Source of the DNA: Monocercomonoides exilis
Taxonomy: Eukaryota > Preaxostyla > Oxymonadida > Polymastigidae
NCBI GenBank assembly: GCA_001643675.2
Contig: LSRY02000039.1
Location: forward strand, 612,501-676,500
DNA: 64,000 bases
Direction: 5' to 3'
Part shown: positions 23,864-36,219 of the stretch, one piece after another
Layout: each line of letters begins with the position of its first letter
How positions within the stretch are numbered: the first letter of the stretch is position 1
The notes under the pieces: model-generated
The model's database searches: none
Seen by the model: only the letters and a program-made list of their open reading frames with translations
Told to the model about the DNA's origin: nothing
Translations under genes and position numbers: made by a program

Positions 23864-26800
23864 TAATTTTAAATAGGCCTTTGCGACAAGCCGACATTTC
23901 CCGAAGGACCTCGACAAGTCGACCGACAAGACAGTTACAAAATTTTGAATTTTTTGTTTTATATTTTTTATTGAAAAACTCCTTTTTTTTTAATTCTATT
24001 AATTTTTTCAATCAAAATAACAAACAATATTTGATATGAAACTATTTTTTTATCTAATAATTTTCACAAAAAATTACCAAAAATGCTATTAAAATGGGTC
24101 ATCGACAGATCTTTGTCGAGATCAGTCAATCGACAAAGATCTGTCTGTCGAAAGATCAGTCGGTAGAATAGATCAATCTGTCGTATGTGTCTATTTCTTT
24201 TGACTTTTTTTCATAACGGGAATTATTTCTATAACGATTCAATGACGAAAACAATTTTTGATTTTGAATAAAAGGATCATTGAATCAATAGAAATAAAAA
24301 GTTTTTCATGTTTTATATTATGTCACAATTAGTCCATTCCTATTTTTGTTATATATTCCATCTGTTTTTATGTATTACCGAAAAGAATGGAAATATTTGA
24401 ACAAAGTTTTTTTTAGTGTTCCATAATAATAATATGCTTTGAATTTTGCGAACAAACACGATATTTTTGGTTATAGACGAGGAAGACAAAAGAAAGGTGT
24501 GATAAATATCTTTGTTATAATATTTATATACGATTAACAGGAAAAGTTACGAAATGGAATTGATTCTGATAACGATGAAGAATGAAAATAATTTGTGATA
24601 ATCAAAACAGAACAAATGCGGCTTCAAAAGGAATAATTTCTCATCCGAGCAGAAATTGAAAGAAGAAGCGATATCACCGAGATAAGTAGTGTTCAATTAT
24701 TAAACAGGAAATAAGAGAAAGAGAAAGAAGCTGCAAAGGATTAAGAAAAAGAAAGAAGAGCAGGAGCTGAAAACTGAAGGAATAAAAAATATAATTGGAA
24801 ATTGTCTTTCAGCTGTCTTTCTTCTTCTCTTTCTCTTCCTCTTCATATATATCTTCAAGCAGCACATCATTTCAAGTGCTTCAACAGATAAGAGAATGAA
24901 ACAATTTCAATCAAAGATTTCTAAGAAATACCCTCTTCTCAATCCGCCTGTAGATTATGATCCAACATCTAATTCATCTTTTTCCACATCGTTTGAATCA
25001 GTATATGGTTTTGAAGAAAAGAAAAGAGAAAGAAGAAAAGATAAATGCGAAAGTGCAGAAGAAGAAGAAAATGATGAAGAAGATTAAGTAAATGCTTCAT
25101 CTGCCCAAAAGCGATGGAATTGTTAGAAGAAAGAAGCCAAACTGACGTTGAATACAAAGCCAATTTTTGGATATTATTTGGATGGTATGAAAGCTATTTT
25201 ATCTTGTCATTATTATTGTTCATTTCATTTTTTAATTGTGTTCAATATATTTTCATTCTATTTATTTTCATATAATCTTTCTTAATAATCTCCTCTTAAC
25301 TTCTCAGGGATTCTCAACCAATTTGTCTTTGATCCCACCCACGGCGCCTCAAAAAGTGGCATTCAAACTCCTCCTCCGAAGATAATCGAGTCGAAAAAGG
25401 AGAGTTTGAATGCTTCGACTTCTTCTTCCACAAAACTGCTGATGACAAGTTCAGGCATTCCGTGGCTGTCTCTCAAAGAATACGACCCAAACGCAGAGAA
25501 ATCGACAAACCCTTCAAAAACTGCTTTGTCTTCTCCCATCCCATTCACAGCTGATGAAGCCACCTTCCCCTTTTCTGTGTTAACACCTTCCACTGCCCTC
25601 TTTATGAAGGAAGACAACCCACCTCCTCCTCACCCTCTCACACCAGAATATCTCTGCACAACTCCCATTGAAATACCAGAATCTAAATCTTCAGCTCAAT
25701 TTTTTCAATCACTCATCTTCTTCGAATTGATTTCGCCGGAAAGCCAGTTTCCACATCTTCCTGTTTGGGTGAAGACTCCTTTTCTGTTCGTGAGAAGAGC
25801 AACGAAAAGAACAAAAGCGGAAAAACAGTCAGAGACAGAAAGCCGGAGGAAGATGGCGCACTTGTTCCGCTTTTTCAGAAGCAAAAGCAGTCCATTCAGA
25901 TGATAGTGGTTTTTTGAAAAGTGTAATCTTTCATGTTTGGATTCTTTTTTTATAACTTTTTTGCCTTTTAATATTATTTATTTCCTTTTTATTGTTTCCT
26001 TTCCTCATTTCATATCCAGCCACCTCCCTCTACCGATCCCATCTACATTGCCCCTCCTCCTCTCACGCAGCTTCCCCTTGTTCCCATCGCCCCTCTTCCC
26101 AAAGTTCTTCTCAGAAGCACCCGAACTGACGAGCCAGAAGATCACCTCTGCAGCGAATTAACCTTCACTTTCTTTTCTTTCACTCAAAAATGGCCGAGTG
26201 AAAAGACGTTGAGAAGCATTCTGACAGCGCAAGAGTAACACAAAAGCCTGTGCAGCTAACTCGAACAGCAGAAATGATATCCTTTATGAATGAATTGAGT
26301 GATTATCCGTTGGTTTTAGATGAACTTTCTTCTTCTCATCTGGTGGAGATGCCAAAAATGTCTTTCTTCTCCTTCCAAATGTTTGCGCTGTCTCGCTGTT
26401 ACACTCCACCTGGCTATGTGGAGACAGAAGTGGAGAGGAAAAAGAGGGCGATTCTGAGAGAGAAGAGAGAGAGAGAGATGGAAAGGAGAATCACACAAGA
26501 GATGAAAATTATGGAAAGAATGCATTGGAAAGAGGGAGAGGAAGAAGAAGAGATAAAAGAAATAATGTTCAAGTTAGAGATAAAGGCTTGGTTTATCACA
26601 ACACTTCGTATCAGAGCAATCAGCTTTCAATAACAGTTTCAATGCAGTATCCACTTCTGTTTTCGTTTCCTTCCCAGGTTTCACTTTTCACTTTATCTTC
26701 ATCATTATCACATCCACCGCAATCCTTTCATTCTCGTTTTCATCCTTCTTCTTTGCGGTCCTTTAATTATTTTCTGACTGAAATGTGACTGAAACAAATT

Positions 26801-27935
26801 AAACCGAATGTTTCTAGGCCACTGTCTCCCGAACGAGAGCATCGGACTTTAGAGAATCTTCTTTATCCTTCAGTCTTTGATGGGAGATCTTTCATCGTTC
26901 ATCATAAACATCTGCTGAACAGTGCACACGTTGGCCACTGCGAAGATACATCAAATTGTGATGGGCACGTGAGGAACAGGAGTGACATGACTGAGCTGAT
27001 GAATGTTCGTCTTCGTCCTCATTCAGATGTTCACACATCATTCACGTCGAAAGTTGTTTCATTATAAAAGATAAGACTTCCTACGCCTTTTCTGTTCTAT
27101 CTTTTTAACATATCAGATTACTATTTAATGACCAAAGGACAAATAAATTATGTTAAAAGCAGTTGATCTGTTGGACAGCAATACTGTTTTGTACTAAATG
27201 CTAAAGCATGCCAGCTCTGTTTTTGCTTTTCTTTCTGTTCCCAGAACTCTTTTCGATTTTCATCTTTTATTTGTTTTATTCGCTAATAGCTTGTTCAATT
27301 CATTGAAACCATCTCTTCAATTAGCCACCTCCACATCTTCTTCTTCGTCAAGTGCTTGTCCAGCAGTTAAACCTTCTTCATTTTCTTCGTTGAAAAAGTC
27401 ACACTTTTTCATTAATCCAGCTGCAGCTTCTCATCTTCCTATTGCCTTTTCAATGTTCAAATACAGTTCAAAAGTTGACATCTGGATTTTATCGATTGGC
27501 AACGTTTTAGAAAGATCATTTCAGGACGTGAAAGAACAGGATTAGACTGCATGGAATGAATGCAGATAACACAGCAATATTTCTTTTTTCAATATTAACA
27601 AAGTTGGCGAACTGTATCAAGATTGTATCATGAATTTGATGGTTTCCTTTAATATTGAATTTATATAATTAATTATATTTGATTATGGCTTTTGTGTGTT
27701 TTATTTTTCATCTTCAAAATAAAAAATATGTGTTGTTTTCTTTTTTTGAAATTTTTGTTTTTCAATTTTCGTGATTGACGCTTCAGAAGTATCAAATTCT
27801 CAAAAAGTCAAATCTTTATTTCTCGTTCATGAAAATAAAAATTCTTTTTAACATAAAGTCAAAAAAATTTTTTTGGTAAAAATCATTAAATATTAATTTT
27901 CATTTTTATGAAATTATGTGATATTGAATTGAATC

Positions 27936-27971
<36 letters not shown>

Positions 27972-28042
27972 GACACTGGTTGATCCTTTCGACCGACATA
28001 GGTTTCCAAGAATTTCCTTGTCGCAAAGGTCTAATTTTAAAT
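23864..28042. mobile_element. TIR element with 11-bp target duplication and a matching empty site
   Basis: Inverted ends: GGCCTTTGCGACAAG at 23876-23890 and, reverse complemented from 28031, GACCTTTGCGACAAG (one mismatch in 15). They are flanked by identical direct repeats TAATTTTAAAT at 23864-23874 and 28032-28042. The flanks rejoin seamlessly in the inverted copy at 9405-9570, which lacks the element, so the insertion is well supported. Length is 4156 bp. Palindromic CGACAAAGATCTGTCTGTCG-type motifs lie at 24104-24190 and related CGACC/GACATAGG sequence near the right end; a run of 32 A is at 27937-27968. The target duplication length suggests a MULE-like element. I see no transposase; the interior has host-like coding blocks. 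Confidence 0.8.
24896..27545 (+). pseudogene. Unidentified coding-like exons inside the 23.9-28.0 kb element
   Basis: Plus-strand open blocks separated by AT-rich, intron-like gaps: 24896-25087 (KKYPLLNPPVDYDPTSNSS and an acidic end), 25320-25903 (IPWLSLKEYDPNAEKSTNPS, proline-rich DNPPPPHPLTPEY, then a basic tail), 26250-26633 (ELSDYPLVLDELSSSHLVE, CYTPPGYVETEVERKK and a highly charged coiled-coil run), 26820-27065 (YPSVFDGRSFIVHHKHLL) and 27198-27545. They could be exons of one gene captured by the element, or an accessory gene of it. I do not recognise the protein. Frame continuity between blocks cannot be shown, so I list it as a remnant. Confidence 0.35.
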
Positions 28043-28169
28043 TAATTAATTTAATGTTTTCTTTCGTGTTCTTTATGTAAAGAATTTTTTATCGATAATC
28101 CATATCCTTGGAACATGCCAAAAGGATCAGCCAAATAATACTCAATTTAATTTATTTTGAATAATAAGT

Positions 28170-28330
28170 ACAGATATCGCAAAAAAATACCGGATATCGC
28201 ACAAAATACAGGACAAGATCGATATCTCAATAACCGCAAGAAGAAAAATTCTGTCAATTTTCCTTAAAATCCAAATTATCAATAGATGAATTGTGAAATA
28301 ATAAATTATTTCAAGATAAATATTTATTTC
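28170..28330 (+). repeat. Left member of a long inverted repeat (partner at 49500-49859)
   Basis: Starts ACAGATATCGC, then contains CCGGATATCGC, AATAACCGCAAGAAG, TTCTGTCAATTTTCC and TAGATGAATTGTGAAAT. The reverse complement of 49859-49500 shows the same blocks in the same order (ACAGATATCGC, CCGGACATCGC, AATAACTGCAAGAGG, TTCTGACAATTTTCC, TAGATGAAATGTGAAAT) with an inserted foldback. The two lie about 21.7 kb apart in opposite orientation. Confidence 0.65.
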
Positions 28331-28973
28331 AAGATTCATATGGGTTATTTCAAGTTTATTCACTTATTTCAAAATAACCAAGTTATTTTCAGTATGACTG
28401 ACTTATTTTTATTGTTCAAAACCACAATGATTTTTTTAATGTGACTATTCAATTTAATTAAAATTTTCATATATTCAAATTTCAATGTCTCAGTTATGAA
28501 TAAGAACAATATTTGTGAAAGCAATGTTTCAAAGGTGTGAAATTGGAATTAAAAATCTGAATTAACATGAAATTCGAATAGCTTCATTGGAGTTTATTTA
28601 TTAAATGTAATGATGATTATATAAATTTTTGCAATCATTCAAGCGCAAGCCAAACGGAAAATAGAGAAAATGTCGAAAGATACATTAATTTCTTTCATTT
28701 ATTGTCACCCAAAAAATCTTCTAAATGATCTCTTAAAATCAACAGTTCAATTTTGCAATTTATAAAGCTCAAAGCCCTTTTTTATTACTATGATTGCTGA
28801 AAAAGTGAACTGGTCATTTGAAGTTTATTAAAATTATGTGCAATTTGCTTTTGATTAATTAAAAGTGTGTATTCGATGTCAATGCTCAATTACCACATTA
28901 TTTTAAACTGCAGCGAGATGGCACATATGAACAAACAAAGTTAAATGCTTGCATATTCATTGATCTGAATGCA

Positions 28974-29935
28974 ATGTGCAATAATTTGGTTATCTATCGT
29001 ATTTTTATAAATTATTTTCTTTATTTTCAGATTTGGAAACCTGAATGTATTGGACATGAAAATGGAAAAGGGGAGAATGCGTGTGTTTTTGACTGTAGTT
29101 TCACTTCATGTTCACTTACAAGCACTGGAGGTGGAGGCATGTGTTGTGCAAATATTCCAATCACACAATTCAAAATGAGGATCATTCAGTTAATTTCATG
29201 TTTAGCACGACAAGAGGGAGGGGGCTTGAGATTGCATCCAAACAGACAAACAGCTCCTGATGATGGATACTATTGTTATTTCCTTTTCTTCCACGAGTGC
29301 AAATGCTCTGCAGCCACTCCATATGTGCGTGATGTGATGTATCATGATTACCACAGTGTATATTTATCACAAAATAATCCGTTCTATGAATGTTGCACGA
29401 CAAACGCAGATGACCAGAGAGTGTGCTACGGATATAATTATGCAATTGCAAGCGCTTGGTCATATAACCAAACATCGAAAAAGGAGTGACTGAAGAGAGG
29501 GATTCTCAACCGATTTGTGGCAGTAAGCGGAGGTGGTGAAGAGGATTTTTGTGGAATTGATGAATCAAGTGCATGCAGAACCATTGGTGTTGCAGTCAGT
29601 CGATGCGTGATGCAGTTGAGCTTGTCAGTCACGCTGATGGAATGGGATCACACAAGCGAGACGACAACAATTGATATTGGAGAAAAGAAGATTTCAGTCA
29701 TTGGGAAAGGAAGAACGGAGAGTTAGATTGGAACAGGAGCACTTTCATCAACTGGAGCTCTGTTCAGTGTGTCAACAGGTCATCTTGGTTTATTGCACAT
29801 GAAAGTTGATTGTAACTCAAGTGCAAATCCTTCTTCACCGAGTGTGGTTGTGGCGTCTGATGGGAATGTGTCACTCTCATTGGAGGATGTTGTGATCACC
29901 ACGAGTAAAACAGGAAACTATGTGGGTGATTTTTT
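28974..29935 (+). pseudogene. POMP-like surface protein, internal/N-terminal segment with two in-frame stops
   Basis: One plus-strand frame runs from an acceptor near 29030 through CSLTSTGGGGMCCANIP, ARQEGGGLRLHPNRQ, HDYHSVYLSQNNPFYECCTT, CYGYNYAIASAWSYNQ, then TGA (29487-29489), LKRGILNRFVAVSGGGEED, FCGIDESSACRTIGVAV, TLMEWDHTSETTTIDIG, KKISVIGKGRTES, TAG (29724-29726), IGTGALSSTGALFSVSTGHL and SLSLEDVVITTSKTGNYV. The frame is the same on both sides of each stop and the motifs are those of the repeat-linker region of oxymonad POMP-like proteins, so these are point lesions in an otherwise well-kept copy. The sequence ends abruptly near 29935 in AT-rich DNA. Confidence 0.7.
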
Positions 29936-30760
29936 TTGATATCATAAAAAATTACGAAGGTTGATCAAAATATTTTTTCATTAAGGGTTTGGTTAATAAG
30001 AAAATATTTCTGAAAAATTTTGCGAAAATATGCATTAATATATTATTATAATAATTAATTTGTTGATATTTAATATATTTAAATTGTTTTTATTACAAAT
30101 TTTGAAAAAAACATAATAAAAAACTATTCAAAATATTTCGAAAATTTTATAAACATAAAAACGCAAAAGTTCACATGTTTGAAAACATGAAAACAATTAA
30201 AACAATATCCTATTAATTACTTTTAAGAATGAAATTAGTTTTATGATGTTAATGGAAAGAAATTCAAAAATTGCTGTTGAAGATCCAAAAACGTTTGTCG
30301 AAAACAAACAATTTTAAAAGCAAAGAGATAAAAATTTGATAGAAAGCTAGATATTTATCTAATAAACAACACTTTGTTGTTAATTATTGTTAAAAAACAT
30401 TAATTCTAAAAATTACTTTTTTTATTAATTGATCAAATTTTGAAAAAAAAACAAAAGTGAAAATTTAAAAGAAAAATTTTGCGAAGTTAAAAATTTATTT
30501 CTTAAAACGCTTCCGCCCCTCAACCATCCTCATTTCTTCTTCCTCCTCTTCCTCAAATATTCTCATTTTTCATCTTTTTCTTTTTGGCATCGCATTCTAT
30601 TGCTTCAACGACTCCAAAGATCTCACATTCTCTGTGTTATCTGTTCTTCTCTGTTTCTTATCCTTCTTTTATCTATGCCAACTCAGTTGAAATTCCTGAC
30701 AGAGATCCTTCTGCTTTTTAGTCGAGAAAGAAGTTAGCAAGTTTGTGGTTAAACAACGAA
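29936..30760. other. AT-rich stretch without a recognisable gene
   Basis: Mostly A/T with TTGTTAAAAAACATT-type motifs that also occur near 19600, suggesting old repeat sequence. Nothing else is supported. Confidence 0.3.
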
Positions 30761-30763
30761 TCT

Positions 30764-31750
30764 TCAGCAGAATGCTTTTTTCCTTCCTCTTCCAACATTT
30801 CTTGCTCCTGACGCAAATGTTGAGTCAGCCAGAGTATTATCCTCCGTAGCTGAGCATCGAACCGGAAACATTGTATGTTCCACCTCTATAAATGCATTTT
30901 TTTTCTTATTCTCCCGAAAATTGAACAAAGCAATGTGAATCTGTTGTTTCGTCTCTGGCGCTATTTTGAAGGCTATTGTTTTACCTGTTAAGTCAGCATG
31001 GATATCTTTCTTCATTGTTCCAGCATTCATGCCCAAAACAATGAGTCCCTCTTTTTTCTCGACTTCACCTATCCTTCTCTTGCTACAAACACCTCCATCT
31101 GTAGCTCCGACTCCTCATAGTCCGGCCTTGACCTCGATGTGGATATCTTCTTCCTCCTCTTCATCACCTTCTACCGCGCTTTCCATATATTCGTTATCCA
31201 GGACACTTGCTCCTCTGCCCTCCAGCGCTGCTCCTTGCTTGCGCCCTGCGCCTTCCTCTCCATAGCCTATCTCCACATCTTCCACCAGGGTTGCCTTTCC
31301 TTCATCCGAATCGTATCTGTCTCGTTAAGTCTTGTTCATGTTCGCATCACAACCATTTTCTCGTTGTTGTTGTCGTTTTTTTTCAATACCTGCATGTACT
31401 CCAGCCACCACTTCTCCTTCCATTCCTCTTTCATATTCGCCTGCACCTAAGTCTTCGACCTCCTCGACTGATCGCTTGCTGTGTCCTCCTCCCTCTTATT
31501 CTTCCCCGAACATCATATCGACCTCAACTTTCCTCTCATTTGTTCTTGCCAAGGCAACCTTCGCCTTTCCAACATATCTGTCCATTCCCTCCACCTCACC
31601 TGCCCTGTTTTTCATCTTCCCGCTTCCTCTCTCTTTCTATGCCACGCCAACCTCTTCACCCTAAGTGCAGCCTCGCATGTGCTCCTGTTCGACGATGGTT
31701 CCAGCTGCTTCCTCGATCATCTCATTACCACGAATGTGGAAACCAAATGA
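30764..31750 (-). other. Decayed minus-strand coding sequence, unidentified
   Basis: The best block, 31036-30764, reads MGMNAGTMKKDIHADLTGK, FKIAPETKQQIHIALFNFRE and VEHTMFPVRCSATEDN and ends in a basic GRGRKKAFC. Upstream minus-strand sequence to about 31750 continues in broken frames with charged, Glu-rich text (ERKVEVDMMFGEE, GDEEEEEDIHIEVKAG). The plus-strand frames over the same DNA are Ser/Pro/Leu-rich and look like antisense artefacts. I do not recognise the protein. Confidence 0.3.
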
Positions 31751-32029
31751 TTCAGCGTGTCATTTTCATCTTTTTGTTTTTTAAAAGTCAATAAGCTTCT
31801 TCAGCATGATGTACTCCTTCTTCACCACCGTTTTTTTCGACCAGCTCAGAGGCGAACAACTGTGTGCATGTCGACCGCTGCTTGTTCACCTGCAACAGAT
31901 CAGCCCGTCCACTGCGCACTCCCTGGCACTTCCAAGTGGCTTCCCAACCACGGATAAGCTCTTCGAAGCATCACCTTTTAAATCCCTTCCCTGAAGTTTG
32001 TTGCTGTGCTTAAGGACACTCATGAAAAA

Positions 32030-34045
32030 GAAGCAGCAGACGGAATGATTCAGATAAATAACAATTGATTATTTCTCCGTTTTAGCGTTCTTTTTCTTCT
32101 CGTTGAAGTCTTCTCTTCCAACTTCTCTCCTCTTCCATATTAAACTTTTTTCTTTTTAAATCTCTTCAATTATTTTAATCCGATTTCCATTCGTAATATT
32201 CAGTCTTTAATAAATTTATCTTTCTTTTTATCTTCATTCTCTTCGTTCACCAAACAATCATCTTCTCATCTTCAACCCGTTTCTTTTCATCATAAATTCC
32301 ATTCTTTTTTTTTCGGTTATTATCACTTATGAAGATGCAAAAATGAAGAAATACGATCGGAAGAAGAAGAAAAAGAAGAAGTGGTAGTAGAAGAAGAGAA
32401 AGAGGAAGAAGAAGAAGAAGAAGAAGAAGAAGAATTAATCGAAGAAAATAGAGGAGCCGGGGCAGAAGGGGCATCAGAAGGTGGAGGAAGAAGACGAAGA
32501 GAAGATTTAGAGGAGAAAGTGAGAGAACGAGTAATACGAGAAGAATTTTAGAAGAAGAAGAAGAAGAAGAAGGAAGAAGAAGAAGATTATGAATTAGATT
32601 GTAGCTGTGACAAAAGCAGAACAAGGAGGATAGTTGCAGGTGAAGATGAAAGAGCATCCTTTAACAAATGAGAAAGAATTCGAGAAAGTTGACTTCGCAT
32701 CGTCGAATTATTAGGAACTGTTCCAGATGGCTGGGAGAAAAGAAAGAGAAGGAGATGTTCGTTGATAACTCTGAAGTGAAAGAGAATGAGTCGAAGGAAA
32801 AGGGAGGGAAACTGAAGATGGAGAATTTTTTTATGTGAATGGCGGAGAAGAGGAAGAAGGAGAAGGAGATTGCGAAAGAGAAGAGAAAAGTGACTGAGAG
32901 GAGGTGATGCTTGTCATCAGCTGATGTGGAAGAATAACTGAGAATTAGTCTATCTTTATCTGATAGGAAAGTTCTCCTCCTTTTCCACTTGCTGTTCCTG
33001 ACGCATTTATCGCATTGCCAACAGAAGTTGTATTAGCTCCATCAACAGCAGCGTTTGAAGATCCATTCATGTTTTGTTAATTTGTTGAAACATTCAATAC
33101 CAATGAAGTCGACTGAGGCTCAGATGTTTGCTGAACGGAAGCAAAAGCGGAAGGTGTGGCTTGTTGTGATAACGCAGCACCAACGGCCTTTAACCGCTGA
33201 ATGAGAAAGGAAGAAATGGACACCGAAGGAGAAGAAGAATGTTTCTGGTTTTGGTGCATCTCGAATATGGCTGATATTTTGTGGAACAAGACATCCTTCA
33301 CCATCAGCCTGTGAGCAGCGGTTGCAACAGCAGTGAGTGCAGTGCGCATGGCCAGCAGACAAAGCAGCAGGCGATTGGACTAGGCGGCAGAAGGGCTAAT
33401 GGGCTGAGTGGAGAATGAGATGATAGCAGGTGTTGTGATGGAGGATGACATGGACTGAGAAATAGAAAAAGAAGTGACACAGGAGCTGAATAAAGAAGGG
33501 ATGGAGAACACGAAAGATGAAGTGAAAGATGCTGAAAGCAGCTTTGAAGGCAGAGTGCGGACGATTGAAGTTAGAGGATAAGAAAGCATGAGAGGGCACG
33601 CATTGACAAGAAGCACTCATGAAAACTTTAGAGAAGACAGAATCGAATGCTTCTTTCCTTTCTGTGGATGCTCAGTGCGCATCGGAACAACCTGAAAAGA
33701 TGGATTTGTCAGTTCGAGCTGAGTTTCTCCGATGGATGGGACATATGCCGTTCATTGAGGAGGAACTAAAATTATATTTTCTGAGGCAGACGGTAATATT
33801 TACTTGTCTTTGATAAAGACAGACGAAGCAAACAGAAGCGGGTCTGCAAATAATCGTGTTGACTGCAAATGTTTCATTGTCAATTGAATCTGAAGAGATG
33901 CCATTACCATTATCTCTATTGATCTTTTTATGCACTTCAAACTCGTTGCTGTAGGTTCACCTCTCTTCGCAAAACAACTCCGCCGTGCCATTTGCAGCGT
34001 CCCTTCCTTCCACAGTGCCCTTCCTTCTCCTCTCCACAAACTCAT
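32030..34045. other. Low-complexity and broken coding-like stretch
   Basis: 32340-32600 is a GAA/GAG-rich microsatellite region. 33077-33616 on the minus strand has Ala/Ser/Thr-rich blocks (AVATAAHRLMVKDVLFHKIS, SAFASVQQTSEPQSTS) that may belong to the decayed gene at 34234-36217. Frames are short and change often; no family is recognised. Confidence 0.25.
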
Positions 34046-34233
34046 CTACTTTCTCATGCTCATCACCAGTTGTGTATCTTTCACTGCATCTTCTTCCCCC
34101 AAACTGAACAGCCTCGTGCAACACAGCAGATTCAGAAACTAGTTCGCATCATTCACCGATATTTCCATTGTTACACCTGCGTGAGATGATGGAATCGTAG
34201 AAGGCTTTAGAAGATGCTGAAATTTGAGTTGAT

Positions 34234-36217
34234 TCAAAAAATGGGACAGCGCCTTTCCGAGTGAGTGGAGCAAAGTGGCGCCTTCTTTCTACCCAACCTG
34301 CTGCATCGACCACAAAACAGTGTTTCCAGCCCTGTCTTCAGTCTGCCTTTCCTCCCAAACAGAATGATAATCCCAAAGTCATCCACTCCTCCACCATTAC
34401 ATCCTCCTCCATTGGAATTAATATAAGCGTAACCTGTCTGGCTAGGTAAACTCGCCGAAGAAGAAGAAGAAGAAGAAGACGCATTTACAAACTCGTTCAC
34501 CGCAGCTATTCTGAGGTGTGTCTGCGTTGATCTGCCGAGTGCTGCTCTGATATCAGACAAGACAGGATGAATTCGTGACACTGAAACAGCAGCCAAACTG
34601 TGATTGCTGTGTCTTCTGTGCGGGTTCTGCATGGCTTCTCTGCATCCGTCTGAGCCAATTGCGTTCTCGTCTTCTTCTGTCTCTCTATTTTCCTTCGTGG
34701 GCTTGGCTGAAGGAAAGGTGAACTGCAGAGGAATCGGACTGAGCTCTCCGCTGCCGATGGTCGGAGTGGGTGAGAAAGAAACACGGGACTTCTTCTGATT
34801 GCTCTTTTGGGATGTTGATGAAAGCATCTATGGCTGTTTGTGGGGGAAGCGCAGGGCAGGGCGTGCGTATGAGTCTTCTTCTCTTTCTGTCGTCTTGTCT
34901 GTCTCATCGGCATTTGATGTGTCAGCAGATCGTGATATATCGAAATAATCTTCATCATCGCTAACGTAACTATCATCGCTATCGCCATTCTCGCTATCTT
35001 CTTCTGCTTCTTCTGAGTCTGCTGCACCTGCTCCGTTCATTCTCTCTCTCCTCTCTTCATTCCGCTTCAAATAATACACATTCTTCCATTTCCCTCTCGG
35101 CCACATCTTTCTTTTTGGTGTCTTTTCCCTTCTTTCCTCTTCCTGAACAAGATTAGTCGGTAGCAGAAGGTCAGCTGGCTTGATTGTCGGAATGATCCTT
35201 CCATGTGTCAGTTTCAGTGTGTTCTCCTTCAGCATCGTGATTGCCTCCTTCTTCTGTCTCTCTTTCATCTCAGCTGCTTTGAATGTTGTTTCGACTGAGC
35301 TGTTTTCTCTCATTTTTGCAGAGTTGAATGTGACTGTTGTGTCATATTCAAAAACAGATCTGAACTTTTTCTGTATCTGGCGGTTGGCTTGTATGCTTGT
35401 CAAAGATATTTTTGCACTGAGAATCCTGTATAACTTCAAATCTTCTTCTTTCCCCTCTTCTTTATCCTTATCATTCTCTTCTTTCTCCTCCTCCTCCTCA
35501 TCATCATCCACTTCCTCGTCATATTCATTTTTATCGGTGTTTCATTCACTTCTTCCACTTGTCCCACTCGTGTCAGACTCAGAAGAGTCAAATGTGATGC
35601 AGCCATCTGCCACACGTAGCAGCTCCAGCTCTCTCGAAAGCAGCTCACTCAGCACATCATATAAATTCAACGTCGGACTTGTCTTTGATCTGAATGCTTT
35701 TCCTTTCGCTTTTCCTTTCCCTTTCACGCTCGCTTATCCTCTCCGCTTTTCACCTTTTTGCCTGCAAAACTCCAATTCATCTGATAAAAGCTCTTTAAAC
35801 ACAGAAATAATTCTTTTCTTATCTTTTTCCTTTCTCCTTTCTCCTTTTTTTCTCCTCTTCTTTCACTTTCTCTTTGTTTCCAAGCTTCCTCTAACTCTCC
35901 AATGTTACAACAGTTGACTTCAAACGCCTCGCATTCTGTGCAGTCACATTTGCACTTGCTCCTCCTTCGCTCTTCTTCCCCTGCTGACTCAGCCCCATCG
36001 CCGTCATCATCTTCTTCCTCCACATCTTCGGTGGTCTTCCTCTTGGTATAGCCAGCGGCACTTGTTCCATCACAACACGTAATAGCTTCTTCTTCCTATT
36101 ACTATTATTATTGTTGTTGTTGATGTTATTTCCACTTCCTCCCTTCTTGTTTGTCAGCCCCAGCACTTCTGATTTGAACTCTGGTGAAGCAATTCTTGAG
36201 CCCGTGTGTGTCTTCAC
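34234..36217 (-). pseudogene. Remnant of a large charged protein, frame-broken
   Basis: Minus-strand blocks in order: 36217-35891 (KTHTGSRIASPEFKSEVLG, an Asn repeat, PLAIPRGRPPKMWRKK), 36023-35724 (KCKCDCTECEAFEVNC, then Lys/Glu-rich), 35727-35542 (SPTLNLYDVLSELLSRELEL and ITFDSSESDTSGTSG), 35511-34828 (acidic run, LYRILSAKISLTSIQANRQI, SVETTFKAAEMKERQKKEA, KMWPRGKWKNVYYLKRNEE, an acidic Asp/Ser end) and 34827-34234 (SFSPTPTIGSGELSP and a Ser run). Adjacent blocks overlap in different frames, indicating several indels. The GRPPK-type and CxCxC stretches hint at a nuclear protein, but I cannot name it. Confidence 0.4.
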
Positions 36218-36219
36218 AC

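Noticed and set aside
27937-27968. Run of 32 A as a retroposon tail
   Set aside because: It lies inside a TIR element with its own borders; no target duplication or reverse-transcribed gene abuts the run.
31139-31994. Several overlapping Ser/Leu/Pro-rich plus-strand frames
   Set aside because: C/T-rich composition opens all three frames at once; the minus strand gives more protein-like text.
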